Shown piece by piece: positions 8,181 to 16,119 of a DNA stretch of 64,000 nt (position 1 is the stretch's first letter; each line of letters opens with the position of its first letter). The position numbers were made by a program, and so were the translations under genes. Location: the NCBI GenBank assembly GCA_963747765.1, contig CAVVGH010000009.1, positions 186,001 through 250,000 on the forward strand, read 5' to 3'. A model generated the notes under the pieces. It saw only the letters and a program-made list of their open reading frames with translations. It made no database searches and was not told where the DNA came from. The DNA is from VRUE01 sp963747765 (lineage in GTDB: Bacteria > Actinomycetota > Thermoleophilia > Solirubrobacterales > 70-9).

Positions 8181-8425
8181 TCTCTCTCATCGATCAATGA
8201 GGGATGCGTTTCGGGTCCGGGGATCTCCATCGGTCAACGAGGTGTTCTCTTGGGTCTCGTGGCCATCTCCGCGCTCCTCCAGAGAGCCAGGGGGCTCGGG
8301 GACTTTGAGCCCAGTGACGAAAGAGGCGGGGAAGGTCGGGAACGGATGGACCGCTCGGCCTTGAGCGGTGTGGCCTGAGCGGCGCGTTGGGGCGGCAGCT
8401 CTGAGCCAACCGGATCCACACCTGC

Positions 8426-8580
8426 GGCGATATATCGCCCCGCGTGGATATGTTCGGGGGAACTCCCAGCGCCGGGCGACTTATGGGCCACATGCGGCGA
8501 TATATCGCCCGCCGTCAAAGGATTTCAGGGGAAGCCCTGGCGCCGGGCGACTTATGGGCCACATGCGGCGATATATCGCC
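8426..8580. promoter_or_regulatory. Three identical 14-bp palindromes
   Basis: GGCGATATATCGCC, a perfect palindrome, occurs at 8426-8439, 8496-8509 and 8567-8580, spaced 70 and 71 bp. The last two copies also share about 30 bp of upstream flank (GCCGGGCGACTTATGGGCC), so at least part of the array arose by tandem duplication. The motif looks like an operator for a dimeric regulator; no regulator is assigned. Confidence 0.6.
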
Positions 8581-8702
8581 CCGCGCAACGGCGGTGGCCC
8601 ATCAGGTGCTCGGGCTCGAGGCTCGAGGTCGAGCTGGTGATCGCAGCATCGGCTCAGGGTTTCGGGTGGAACGTTTCGGGGAGGTCCACTAGCGTTTCCC
8701 GC

Positions 8703-9950
8703 ATGGGACGACGTGCCGCCCCGTGCGTCGGCGTTGCAGCCCTGGCGATGGCTGCCCTGCCGGCCTGTGGCAGTGCCCAGGGACCACCCAACCGGGCCGG
8801 CGAATCGCAGCGGCCCGCGGCGGGCAGCGCCAGGGGCAAGTCCGGGCCCGCCGTGGCCCTGAAGAGGATCGGCCGTTTCGACTCCCCCGTGTATGTGACC
8901 GGCGCGCCGGGATTCCCCAGATTGCTGTTCGTCGTCGAGCAGCAGGGCAGGGTGCAGGTGCTGCGCGGGGGCCGCAGGTCGCCGCAGCCCTTCCTCGACA
9001 TCTCCGGCCTGGTTCTGTCGGGCGGCGAGCGCGGCCTGCTCTCGGTCGCCTTCCCCCCCGACTACAGGCGCAGCAGGCGCTTCTACGTCTACTACACAGA
9101 CCGCCAGGGCAACATCAGGGTCGACGAGTTCAGGCGCCGAAGCGCAATGCGAGCGGCGCGAGGATCGCGCCGCGCGGTGATCGAGATACCCCACCCCACG
9201 AACTCGAATCACAATGGCGGCCAGCTGCAGTTCCTCGGCAACCTTCTCTACCTCGGCACCGGCGACGGGGGCTCCGCCGGCGACCCGCCGAACAACGCGC
9301 AGAACCGCAGCAGCCTGCTGGGCAAGCTGCTGCGCATCGATCCCCGACCATCGGACGGTCGCCCGTACTCGATCCCGGCGGCCAATCCCTTCGTCGGGAA
9401 GCGCGGGCGCGGAGAGATCTACAGCTATGGCCTGCGCAACCCGTTCCGCTTCTCGTTCGACACGGCGGAGCCCGACCGGCCGCGAATCGCAATCGCAGAC
9501 GTCGGGCAGGATCGCTTCGAGGAGCTCGACTACACAACCCTGGCGACAGCGCGCGGGGCCAATTTCGGCTGGGACGCCCTCGAGGGCTTCTCCCGCTACC
9601 GCGGTGCGAACAGCGGTACGCCCGACCCCGGCCGAACCGTGAAGCCGGTCTTCGCCTACCCCCACAGCCGTGGCGGAAGCTGCTCGATCATCGGCGGCTA
9701 CGTGGTTCGCGACCGGCGCCTGCCCACCCTCCGCGGGCGCTACGTCTACGCCGACCTCTGCGAGGGGCAGCTGCGCAGCCTCGTTCCCCACCTGCACGGC
9801 GCCGCGCACGACCGCAGGCTTGGGCTCAGCATCCCCACGCCAAGCTCCTTCGGCGAAGACTCCCAACGCCGCGTCTACGCCGCCTCGCTCGACGGGCCGG
9901 TCTACCGCCTCGTCCCGCGCCACGGCCAGTCGCAGGCTACAGTTGGCTGA
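8703..9950 (+). CDS. PQQ-dependent sugar dehydrogenase-like lipoprotein
   Basis: A 415-residue protein of the glucose/sorbosone dehydrogenase (GSDH, soluble beta-propeller) family. A signal with lipobox-like LPAC puts a lipidated Cys at residue 22. Family motifs are visible: FVVEQQGRVQVL, GLLSVAFPPDY, the SNHNGGQLQF segment with the conserved His, YLGTGDGG, and GLRNPFRFSFD. These enzymes oxidise sugars or aldoses with PQQ; the true substrate is unknown. ATG 8703 was preferred to an in-frame GTG at 8637 because it yields a proper lipoprotein signal. The start lies 12 nt after an inverted-repeat end. Confidence 0.82.
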   Translation: MGRRAAPCVGVAALAMAALPACGSAQGPPNRAGESQRPAAGSARGKSGPAVALKRIGRFDSPVYVTGAPGFPRLLFVVEQQGRVQVLRGGRRSPQPFLDISGLVLSGGERGLLSVAFPPDYRRSRRFYVYYTDRQGNIRVDEFRRRSAMRAARGSRRAVIEIPHPTNSNHNGGQLQFLGNLLYLGTGDGGSAGDPPNNAQNRSSLLGKLLRIDPRPSDGRPYSIPAANPFVGKRGRGEIYSYGLRNPFRFSFDTAEPDRPRIAIADVGQDRFEELDYTTLATARGANFGWDALEGFSRYRGANSGTPDPGRTVKPVFAYPHSRGGSCSIIGGYVVRDRRLPTLRGRYVYADLCEGQLRSLVPHLHGAAHDRRLGLSIPTPSSFGEDSQRRVYAASLDGPVYRLVPRHGQSQATVG

Positions 9951-9983
9951 CCGGCCAAGGGCTACGGGAAGGAGAGCACCAAG

Positions 9984-11552
9984 GTGGAGAGTCAAACCGC
10001 TCGGGCAAGCGACAGCACGGGCAACGGAGGCGCGCCAGCGGACGGCGCCGCCAGCCTCGATGTCCACAACCCGGCGACGGGCGAGACGATCGCCACCGTC
10101 CCAATCGACTCTCCGCAGAGCGTCGCCGCCACCGTGGCGCGGCTGCGTGCCGCGCAACCCGAGTGGGAGGCGATCGGCATCGAGGGGCGCTATCGCTGGC
10201 TCGGACAGCTGCGCGACTGGCTGCTCGACAACTCCGAGCGCGTGCTCGACACGATGCAGCGCGAGACCGGAAAGGTCCGCGCCGACGCCTCCAACGAGCC
10301 CGTCTACCTCGCCGACCTGATCAACTTCTACGGTGCCAGGGCAGCCAGGTTCATCGGCGAGGAGGCGGTCCGTCCCCACTCTCCCCTGCTCGCCTCGAAG
10401 AAGCTGCGGATCCAGTACCGCCCCCACCAGGTGGTCGGCATCATCAGCCCCTGGAACTTCCCGTTGATCCTTTCGCTCGGTGACGCGATCCCGGCGCTGC
10501 AGGCGGGCGCCGCGGTCGTCGTGAAGCCCTCCGAGTTCACCCCGCTAGGGGTGGCCGAGGTGGTCAAGGCCTGGAAGGAGGAGATCGGCGGCCCCGACGT
10601 CTTCGACTGCGTGCAGGGGGTCGGCGAGACCGGGGGCGCGCTGGTCGACGAGGTGGACTTCGTCCAGTTCACGGGCTCTGACCGGACCGGGCGCAAGGTG
10701 ATGGCCCGCGCCGCCGAGACACTCACGCCGGTCAGCCTCGAGCTGGGGGGCAAGGACCCGATGATCGTCCTCTCCGACGCCGACCTGCACCGCGCCGCCA
10801 ACGCGGCGGCCTGGGGCGGCATGATGAACTCGGGACAGATCTGCATGTCGGTGGAGCGGATCTACGTCGAGGAGCCGGCCTACGACGAGTTCGTCGCGAA
10901 GCTGACCGCCGAGGTCGGCAGGCTGCGCCAGGGGGCCGACGGCCGCGGCTTCGGCAAGGAGGTGGGCGCGATGACCTCGCCCAACCAGATCGCGATCGTC
11001 GAGGATCACGTCTCCGATGCGATCGCCTCCGGAGCGAGAGCGCTGACCGGCGGCAAGCGGGTCGAAGGTCCGGGCGACTACTTCGAGCCGACCGTGCTGG
11101 TCGACGTGGACCATTCGATGAAGGTGATGCGCGACGAGACCTTTGGCCCGGTGGTCGGCGTGATGAAGGTGCGCGACACCGAGGAGGCCCTGCGACTCGC
11201 CAACGACAGCCGCTATGGCCTCTCGGGCTCGGTCTTCGGCGCCCGGGCGCGGGCCGAGCAGGTCGCGCGGCGGGTCGAGTGCGGTGCGGTCAACGTCAAC
11301 GACGTGCTCGTCAACTACTTCGCGATGGACGTGCCGATGGGCGGCTGGAAGGAGTCCGGGATCGGCTACCGCCATGGCGAGCCGGGGATCAGAAAGTACT
11401 GCCGAACGGAGTCGCTCGTCATCACCCGCTTCGCCGGCAAGCGCGAACCCACCTGGTTCCCCTACACGCGCGGGCGCCGCGGCCTCGTCGGCCGCCTGAT
11501 GCGAGCGGTAAATGCCCGCGGTCTGAAGCGGCGCCTCGGCATGCGCCGCTGA
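9984..11552 (+). CDS. NAD(P)-dependent aldehyde dehydrogenase (succinate-semialdehyde type)
   Basis: A 522-residue aldehyde dehydrogenase. The Rossmann-linked PWNFP motif puts the oxyanion Asn at 158, the general base Glu at 253 (LELGG), and the catalytic Cys at 287 (SGQIC). The overall sequence resembles actinobacterial GabD2-like succinate-semialdehyde dehydrogenases, but the substrate cannot be fixed from sequence. The GTG start has a good ribosome site (GGAAGGAG, 9 nt spacing). A basic C-terminal tail of about 45 residues extends past the usual end. It stands alone between the sugar dehydrogenase and metH. Confidence 0.85.
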   Translation: MESQTARASDSTGNGGAPADGAASLDVHNPATGETIATVPIDSPQSVAATVARLRAAQPEWEAIGIEGRYRWLGQLRDWLLDNSERVLDTMQRETGKVRADASNEPVYLADLINFYGARAARFIGEEAVRPHSPLLASKKLRIQYRPHQVVGIISPWNFPLILSLGDAIPALQAGAAVVVKPSEFTPLGVAEVVKAWKEEIGGPDVFDCVQGVGETGGALVDEVDFVQFTGSDRTGRKVMARAAETLTPVSLELGGKDPMIVLSDADLHRAANAAAWGGMMNSGQICMSVERIYVEEPAYDEFVAKLTAEVGRLRQGADGRGFGKEVGAMTSPNQIAIVEDHVSDAIASGARALTGGKRVEGPGDYFEPTVLVDVDHSMKVMRDETFGPVVGVMKVRDTEEALRLANDSRYGLSGSVFGARARAEQVARRVECGAVNVNDVLVNYFAMDVPMGGWKESGIGYRHGEPGIRKYCRTESLVITRFAGKREPTWFPYTRGRRGLVGRLMRAVNARGLKRRLGMRR

Positions 11553-11707
11553 CCCGGCATCCGCGACCGGGCATCGGTTGCGGCCAGGGCGGGCATCGCT
11601 GTGGCATCAAGAGTCCACCCGCAAACCCGCGTCTGCAACCGGCGAGGGCCGGAGCAAGCGTGGGCCGCCCGCCCTGGACGAACTTCGCGTTTCTCGTCGG
11701 GAGGCAG

Positions 11708-11809
11708 AAAGGGGTCGCTGCCTCCCTCGGAGGCGCAAGCCCACGTATCGAATCCGTCATAGACCGATCTGCTGCGCGACGGCCTCCGAGCGAGGGCAGC
11801 GACCCCTTT
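11708..11809. repeat. Inverted repeat immediately upstream of metH
   Basis: Arms at 11708-11734 and 11782-11809 are near-perfect inverted copies (AAAGGGGTCGCTGCC...) around a 47-nt spacer, ending 11 nt before the metH ATG. This would fold into a strong hairpin occluding the start region. It does not match a riboswitch I recognise. The rest of the 268-bp gap after the aldehyde dehydrogenase shows nothing else clear. Confidence 0.65.
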
Positions 11810-11820
11810 AACCTCTAGCC

Positions 11821-14800
11821 ATGTCCGATCGTGACTTCATAGCCGCCACCGGGGAGCGCGTCGTCGTCTTCGATGGCGGCATGGGCGCGACTCTGGAGCA
11901 GTTCGATCTCACCCAGGAGGATTACGGCGGCCTCGGGGGCAAGTGCCACGAGGCGCTGGTGCTGAACCGGCCCGACGTCATCGAGGGCGTCCACACCTCG
12001 ATGCTGGAGGCCGGCGCAGAGGTGGTCGAGACCGACACCTTCCAGGCATCCCGCCTGAAGCTCGAAGAGTGGGGGCTCGGCGAACAGACGCTCGAGATCA
12101 ACACGAAGGCGGCCCAGATTGCCCGCCGGGCAGTCGGCGAGTCCCGCTTCGTCGCCGGTTCGATCGGACCGACCGGCTTCCTGCCGGCGTCCGACGACCC
12201 GACCCTGGGCAACATCTCCTTCCGCCGCCTGGTCGACGTGTTCGCCGAGCAGGCGCGCGGCCTCGTCGAGGGAGGCGCCGATCTGATCGTCATCGAGACC
12301 GCGCAGGACATCCTCGAGGTCAAGGCGGCGGTCTTCGGGGCCCGCGAGGCGTTCGCGCAGACCGGCCGGGCACTGCCGATCCAGACCAGCGTCTCGCTGC
12401 TGCCACAGGGCGGCAAGATGCTGCTCGGCACCGACATCAGAGCGGTGCTGACCACCCTGAGCGCCCTCGACGTCGACGTGATCGGGCTCAACTGCTCGAC
12501 CGGGCCCGAGGACATGCGCGACGCGATCCGCTTCCTGGGCGAGAACAGCCCGCAGCCGGTCCATTGCATCCCCAACGCCGGGCTCCCCCTGCAGGGGCCC
12601 GACGGGGAGACGATCTTTCCGGAGAAGCCCGAGCCGCTCGCCGCGACGCTCGGCGAGTTCGTCGAGCGCTATGGCGTGGGCATCGTCGGTGGCTGCTGCG
12701 GAACGACCCCCGAGCACATCGCGGCGATCCACGAGCGGGTGAGCGGCCGCGTGCCCGCCGAGCGGCCCCAGCCGGGGCCCATCCAGATCTCCTCGATGAT
12801 GACCTCCACGCCGCTCGTCCAGGAGCCGCGCCCGACGCTGATCGGCGAGCGTGTCAACTCGCAGGGCTCGAAAAAGGCGAAGGAGCTGCTGCTGGCCGAC
12901 GATTACGACGGCCTCGTCCAGGTCGCCGAAGACCAGGTGGAAGGTGGCGCCCACGTGCTCGATGTCTGCGTCGCGCTCACCGAGCGCCAGGACGAGGACG
13001 AGCAGATGAAAGCGGTCGTCGAACGGATCTCACTCACCCAGCCGGCGCCGATCCAGGTCGACTCGACAGAACCCGACGTGATCCGCGCCGCGCTGGAGCA
13101 GATCCCGGGACGAGCGATCGTCAACTCGATCAACCTTGAGGCTGGCCGCGACAAGGCCGACGTCGTCGTACCGCTGGCGCGGGAGCACGGCGCGGCGCTG
13201 ATCGCCCTGACGATCGACGAGGTCGGGATGGCCAAGACGGCCGAGCGCAAGGTCGAGATTGCCAAGCGGATCCGCGATATCGCCTGCGACGAGCACGGGC
13301 TCGACCCCGAGGCGCTGATCTTCGACGCGCTCACCTTCACCCTGACCACCGGCGACGAGGAGTGGAAGCCCTCGGCGGTGGAGACGATCGAGGGCATCCG
13401 CCGGATCAAGGCGGAGATCCCGGGCGTCAAGACCTCGCTCGGCGTCTCCAACGTCTCCTTCGGCATCTCCCAGCCGGCCCGTGCCGTACTCAACTCGGTC
13501 TTCCTGCACCACTGCGTCGAGGCGGGACTGGACCTGGCGATGGTCAACCCCAACCACATCACGCCGTACGCGGAGATCTCGGCCGCGAAGCGCGAGCTCA
13601 CCGACGACCTCGTCTTCAACCGTCGGGAGGAGGCGCTCGAGCGCTTCATCGCCCACTTCGAGTCGAAGGGCGAGGAGGAGGCCGAGGAGGCCGGCGACCC
13701 GACCGAGGGCATGGAACCCGAGGAGGCGCTGCACTGGCACATCCTGCGTCGCCGCAAGGACGGGGTCGAGGACTGGATCGACCGCTCCAACGAGAAAATC
13801 GGCGCCGTCCCAACGCTGAACGAGGTGCTGCTGCCGGCAATGAAAGAGGTCGGCGACAAATTCGGCGCCGGCGAACTGATCCTGCCCTTCGTCCTGCAAT
13901 CGGCGGAAGTGATGAAACGCGCCGTGGCGCAGCTGGAGAACTACCTCGACCGGATCGAGGGCCACAGCAAGGGCAAGGTGGTGATCGCCACCGTCTTCGG
14001 CGACGTGCACGACATCGGCAAGTCGCTCGTCAACACGATCCTCACCAACAACGGCTACACGGTGGTCGACCTCGGCAAGCAGGTGCCGGTGGACACGATC
14101 ATCGAGGCCGCGGTCGAGAACGAAGCCGACGCGATCGGCCTCTCCGCCCTGCTCGTCTCAACCTCAAAGCAGATGCCGATCTGCGTCCAGGAGCTGCACC
14201 AGCGGGGTCTTGACTTCCCGGTGCTGATCGGTGGCGCCGCGATCAACCGTGACTTCGGCCGGCGCACCCTCTACCCGGGCGGCAAGGACTCCGACGACGT
14301 CTACGAGCCCGGCGTCTTCTACTGCAAGGACGCCTTCCAGGGACTCGACACGATGGACGCACTGGTCGACACGGCGGCGCGCAAGGCGCTGGTCGAGCGC
14401 ATCCACGCGGAGGCACAGCAGCTGCGCGAGAAGGGCGAGAAGCCGGACACCGGACCGCCCACCACGGACGCGAGCGTCCGCTCCGCGGCCCGCACCGACA
14501 CCCCGGTCCCCGAGCCGCCCTTCTGGGGCGTGCGCGATGTCGACATCGACCTCGACGAAGTCTTTCCCCACCTCGACCGCCATGTGCTCTTCAAGCTGCA
14601 CTGGGGCGGCAAAGGGGTGAAGGGCGAGGCCTGGCGGGCCCTGATCGAGGGCAGCGACGGCGAGGAGGGCTTTGCGCCACGGTTGGAGCGGATGTGGCGC
14701 GAGCAGGACTATCTCCACCCCAGGGCCCGGCTCGGCTACTTCCCGGTCAATGCCGATGGCAACGAGCTGGTCGTCTTCGATCCCGAGGACTCCGCTCGCG

Positions 14801-15357
14801 AGCTGGAGCGACTCGTGTTCCCGCGCCAGCCGGCGCACGATCGCATCTGCCTGGCCGACTTCTTCCGGCCGCTCGACTCGGGCGAGCGCGACGTCGTCGC
14901 CCTGCAGGGGGTCACGGTCGGCCCCGACGTGACCGAGCTGATCGAAAGGCTTGAGCGCGAAGGCGAGTTCGCCGAGCAGCTCTTCGTGCACGGACTGGGC
15001 GTGCAGACCGCCGAGGGACTGGCCGAGTGGCTGCATTCCGAGGTCCGCCGCCAACTCGCAATTGACCTCGACCAGGGGCGCCGCTATTCCTGGGGCTACC
15101 CGGCCTGCCCGGATCAGTCCGAGCACGAGAAGGTCTGGCGGCTCCTCGACCTAGAGGAGATCGGGATGAAGCTGTCGGGCGGCTACGCGGTAACGCCCGA
15201 GCAGTCGACGGTGGCGATCGTCACCCATCACCCACAGGCCGTCTACTTCGGCATGAAGTCCGGCTTCATCCCCGAGGACAGATCCCCCGACGAACTGATC
15301 GCCGGAACCGAGCGGGGCGGTGTGGTGCCGCCGGAGAAGGAGCCCGTCGAAGGTTAG
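11821..15357 (+). CDS. metH: Cobalamin-dependent methionine synthase
   Basis: A 1178-residue enzyme that transfers methyl from methyltetrahydrofolate to homocysteine via cobalamin. All four modules are present. The homocysteine domain (about 1-310) has Zn ligands in GLNCSTGP and GGCCGTTP. The pterin-binding domain follows (about 335-610, from LIGERVNSQGSKK). The cobalamin cap and binding domain contain DVHDIGKS, with the cobalt-binding His at 730. The AdoMet reactivation domain fills the C-terminus (GYPACPDQSEHEK). Length is close to E. coli MetH. It appears to be transcribed alone; a strong hairpin sits just before its ATG. Confidence 0.96.
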   Translation: MSDRDFIAATGERVVVFDGGMGATLEQFDLTQEDYGGLGGKCHEALVLNRPDVIEGVHTSMLEAGAEVVETDTFQASRLKLEEWGLGEQTLEINTKAAQIARRAVGESRFVAGSIGPTGFLPASDDPTLGNISFRRLVDVFAEQARGLVEGGADLIVIETAQDILEVKAAVFGAREAFAQTGRALPIQTSVSLLPQGGKMLLGTDIRAVLTTLSALDVDVIGLNCSTGPEDMRDAIRFLGENSPQPVHCIPNAGLPLQGPDGETIFPEKPEPLAATLGEFVERYGVGIVGGCCGTTPEHIAAIHERVSGRVPAERPQPGPIQISSMMTSTPLVQEPRPTLIGERVNSQGSKKAKELLLADDYDGLVQVAEDQVEGGAHVLDVCVALTERQDEDEQMKAVVERISLTQPAPIQVDSTEPDVIRAALEQIPGRAIVNSINLEAGRDKADVVVPLAREHGAALIALTIDEVGMAKTAERKVEIAKRIRDIACDEHGLDPEALIFDALTFTLTTGDEEWKPSAVETIEGIRRIKAEIPGVKTSLGVSNVSFGISQPARAVLNSVFLHHCVEAGLDLAMVNPNHITPYAEISAAKRELTDDLVFNRREEALERFIAHFESKGEEEAEEAGDPTEGMEPEEALHWHILRRRKDGVEDWIDRSNEKIGAVPTLNEVLLPAMKEVGDKFGAGELILPFVLQSAEVMKRAVAQLENYLDRIEGHSKGKVVIATVFGDVHDIGKSLVNTILTNNGYTVVDLGKQVPVDTIIEAAVENEADAIGLSALLVSTSKQMPICVQELHQRGLDFPVLIGGAAINRDFGRRTLYPGGKDSDDVYEPGVFYCKDAFQGLDTMDALVDTAARKALVERIHAEAQQLREKGEKPDTGPPTTDASVRSAARTDTPVPEPPFWGVRDVDIDLDEVFPHLDRHVLFKLHWGGKGVKGEAWRALIEGSDGEEGFAPRLERMWREQDYLHPRARLGYFPVNADGNELVVFDPEDSARELERLVFPRQPAHDRICLADFFRPLDSGERDVVALQGVTVGPDVTELIERLEREGEFAEQLFVHGLGVQTAEGLAEWLHSEVRRQLAIDLDQGRRYSWGYPACPDQSEHEKVWRLLDLEEIGMKLSGGYAVTPEQSTVAIVTHHPQAVYFGMKSGFIPEDRSPDELIAGTERGGVVPPEKEPVEG

Positions 15358-15360
15358 GAG

Positions 15361-15545
15361 TCAACCGAAGGCCCGGCTGTTGCGTCCGAGCTCGTAGTTC
15401 AGCGAGATCGCCGCAGCCAGCGCCAGGAGGCGGCTGGCGCTGCGGGCCCGCAGGCCGCGAAGGGTGCGGGCACCGTGGCGCTCGAGGCCGAGGACGTCCT
15501 TGGCGCTCCAGTAGATCGACTCGATCCGCTGGCGCAGTGGGGCGA
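15361..15545 (-). pseudogene. Transposase C-terminal remnant
   Basis: The minus-strand reading ending at 15361 codes for about 60 residues (RQRIESIYWSAKDVLGLERH ... LLALAAAISLNYELGRNSR). This resembles the C-terminus of IS4/DDE-type transposases, with the family-like RIE..., R-rich helix, LLALAA and N-x-x-LGR features. The upstream part, including the other catalytic acidic residues, is absent and the frame passes into repetitive DNA. It is a decayed insertion sequence. Confidence 0.6.
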
Positions 15546-15588
15546 GTGGTCGATTGACCCCACGTGCCGAGTGGTCGATTGACCCCAC
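15544..15588. repeat. Direct repeat next to transposase remnant
   Basis: Two copies of the 20-mer GAGTGGTCGATTGACCCCAC at 15544-15563 and 15569-15588. A further inverted partial copy (GGGGCAATCGACCAG) follows. These may be end sequences of the lost insertion element. Confidence 0.7.
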
Positions 15589-15737
15589 ATACGGGGGCAA
15601 TCGACCAGTCAGCGCCGCGTCGCGCACACGGCCTGCTCACTCCGAGCTGGGAGGGGATCGGCACGGCAGGTGCCGTGGAACTGCATCTAGGGCTCTCACC
15701 CCGGGCCTCTCCCCACGGCCATCTCCCCCTGGGCGCT

Positions 15738-15797
15738 GCAGCCCCTCCCTGCATGCCCTCCCACTTACAGGTGTGGAGGGCAAACAGGGAGGGGCTG
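15738..15797. repeat. Long hairpin, copy 2 (diverged)
   Basis: Arms beginning CAGCCCCTCCCTG and ending AGGGAGGGGCTG pair through GCCCTCC/GGAGGGC. It is the same hairpin family as 8122-8180, with a changed loop and a mismatch near mid-stem. Confidence 0.75.
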
Positions 15798-15799
15798 TC

Positions 15800-15972
15800 C
15801 CTCTCGTGAACCATCGATCAACGAGATGTTCTTTTCGGGTCCCCCAGAACCCGGACCCATTTCGAGCACCTCATCCAGGAATTTCGAGAATCAATCAACG
15901 AGGGGGTCGTTTCGGGTCCCCCAGACCTCTTTCGAACACCTCGAGCGGAGATTCGACGGAACGATTGACGCC
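15800..15972. repeat. Tail repeats of the composite element
   Basis: Two imperfect copies of a unit with ATCAACGAG, then TTTCGGGTCCCCCAGA, then TTTCGA(G/A)CACCTC start near 15815 and 15895. Similar sequence lies next to the long hairpin at the other three loci. The remaining part of the metH-to-glycosyltransferase gap (15973-16119) is low-complexity G-rich sequence with no gene that I can support. Confidence 0.6.
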
Positions 15973-16119
15973 TCGCCCCGGGCCCTTAGATCCCGCTCAA
16001 CGTTGAGAGGGTCAGGGGCGCGGGGATTTCGAGCCCAACAGGATGAGAGTCAGGGCTCAGGGATTGCGAACCCAGCGCGAGAGAGGCCGGGGACTCGGGG
16101 CGCGGGGAAGGACCCCGGA

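Larger units (their letters stand above)
7797..8690. mobile_element. Gene-free segment bounded by 33-bp inverted repeats
   Basis: The outer ends (7797-7829 and 8658-8690) are inverted repeats matching at 31 of 33 positions and beginning AGTGGACCTCCCCGAAACG. AGCG follows directly outside the right end and precedes the left end, which could be a short target duplication. The 894-bp interior has no convincing gene. It holds two 47-bp hairpins, one long hairpin (8122-8180) and three identical 14-bp palindromes. This looks like a non-autonomous element or an eroded insertion sequence. The right end lies only 12 nt before the start of the next gene. Confidence 0.45.

Noticed and set aside
8481..10427. 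Long minus-strand reading frame (648 codons) opposite the sugar dehydrogenase and aldehyde dehydrogenase
   Set aside because: It is antisense to two clear enzymes and has no family resemblance; such frames are common in GC-rich DNA.
11553..11820. SAM or cobalamin riboswitch before metH
   Set aside because: Only a simple inverted repeat is visible; I could not find the conserved cores of known riboswitch classes.
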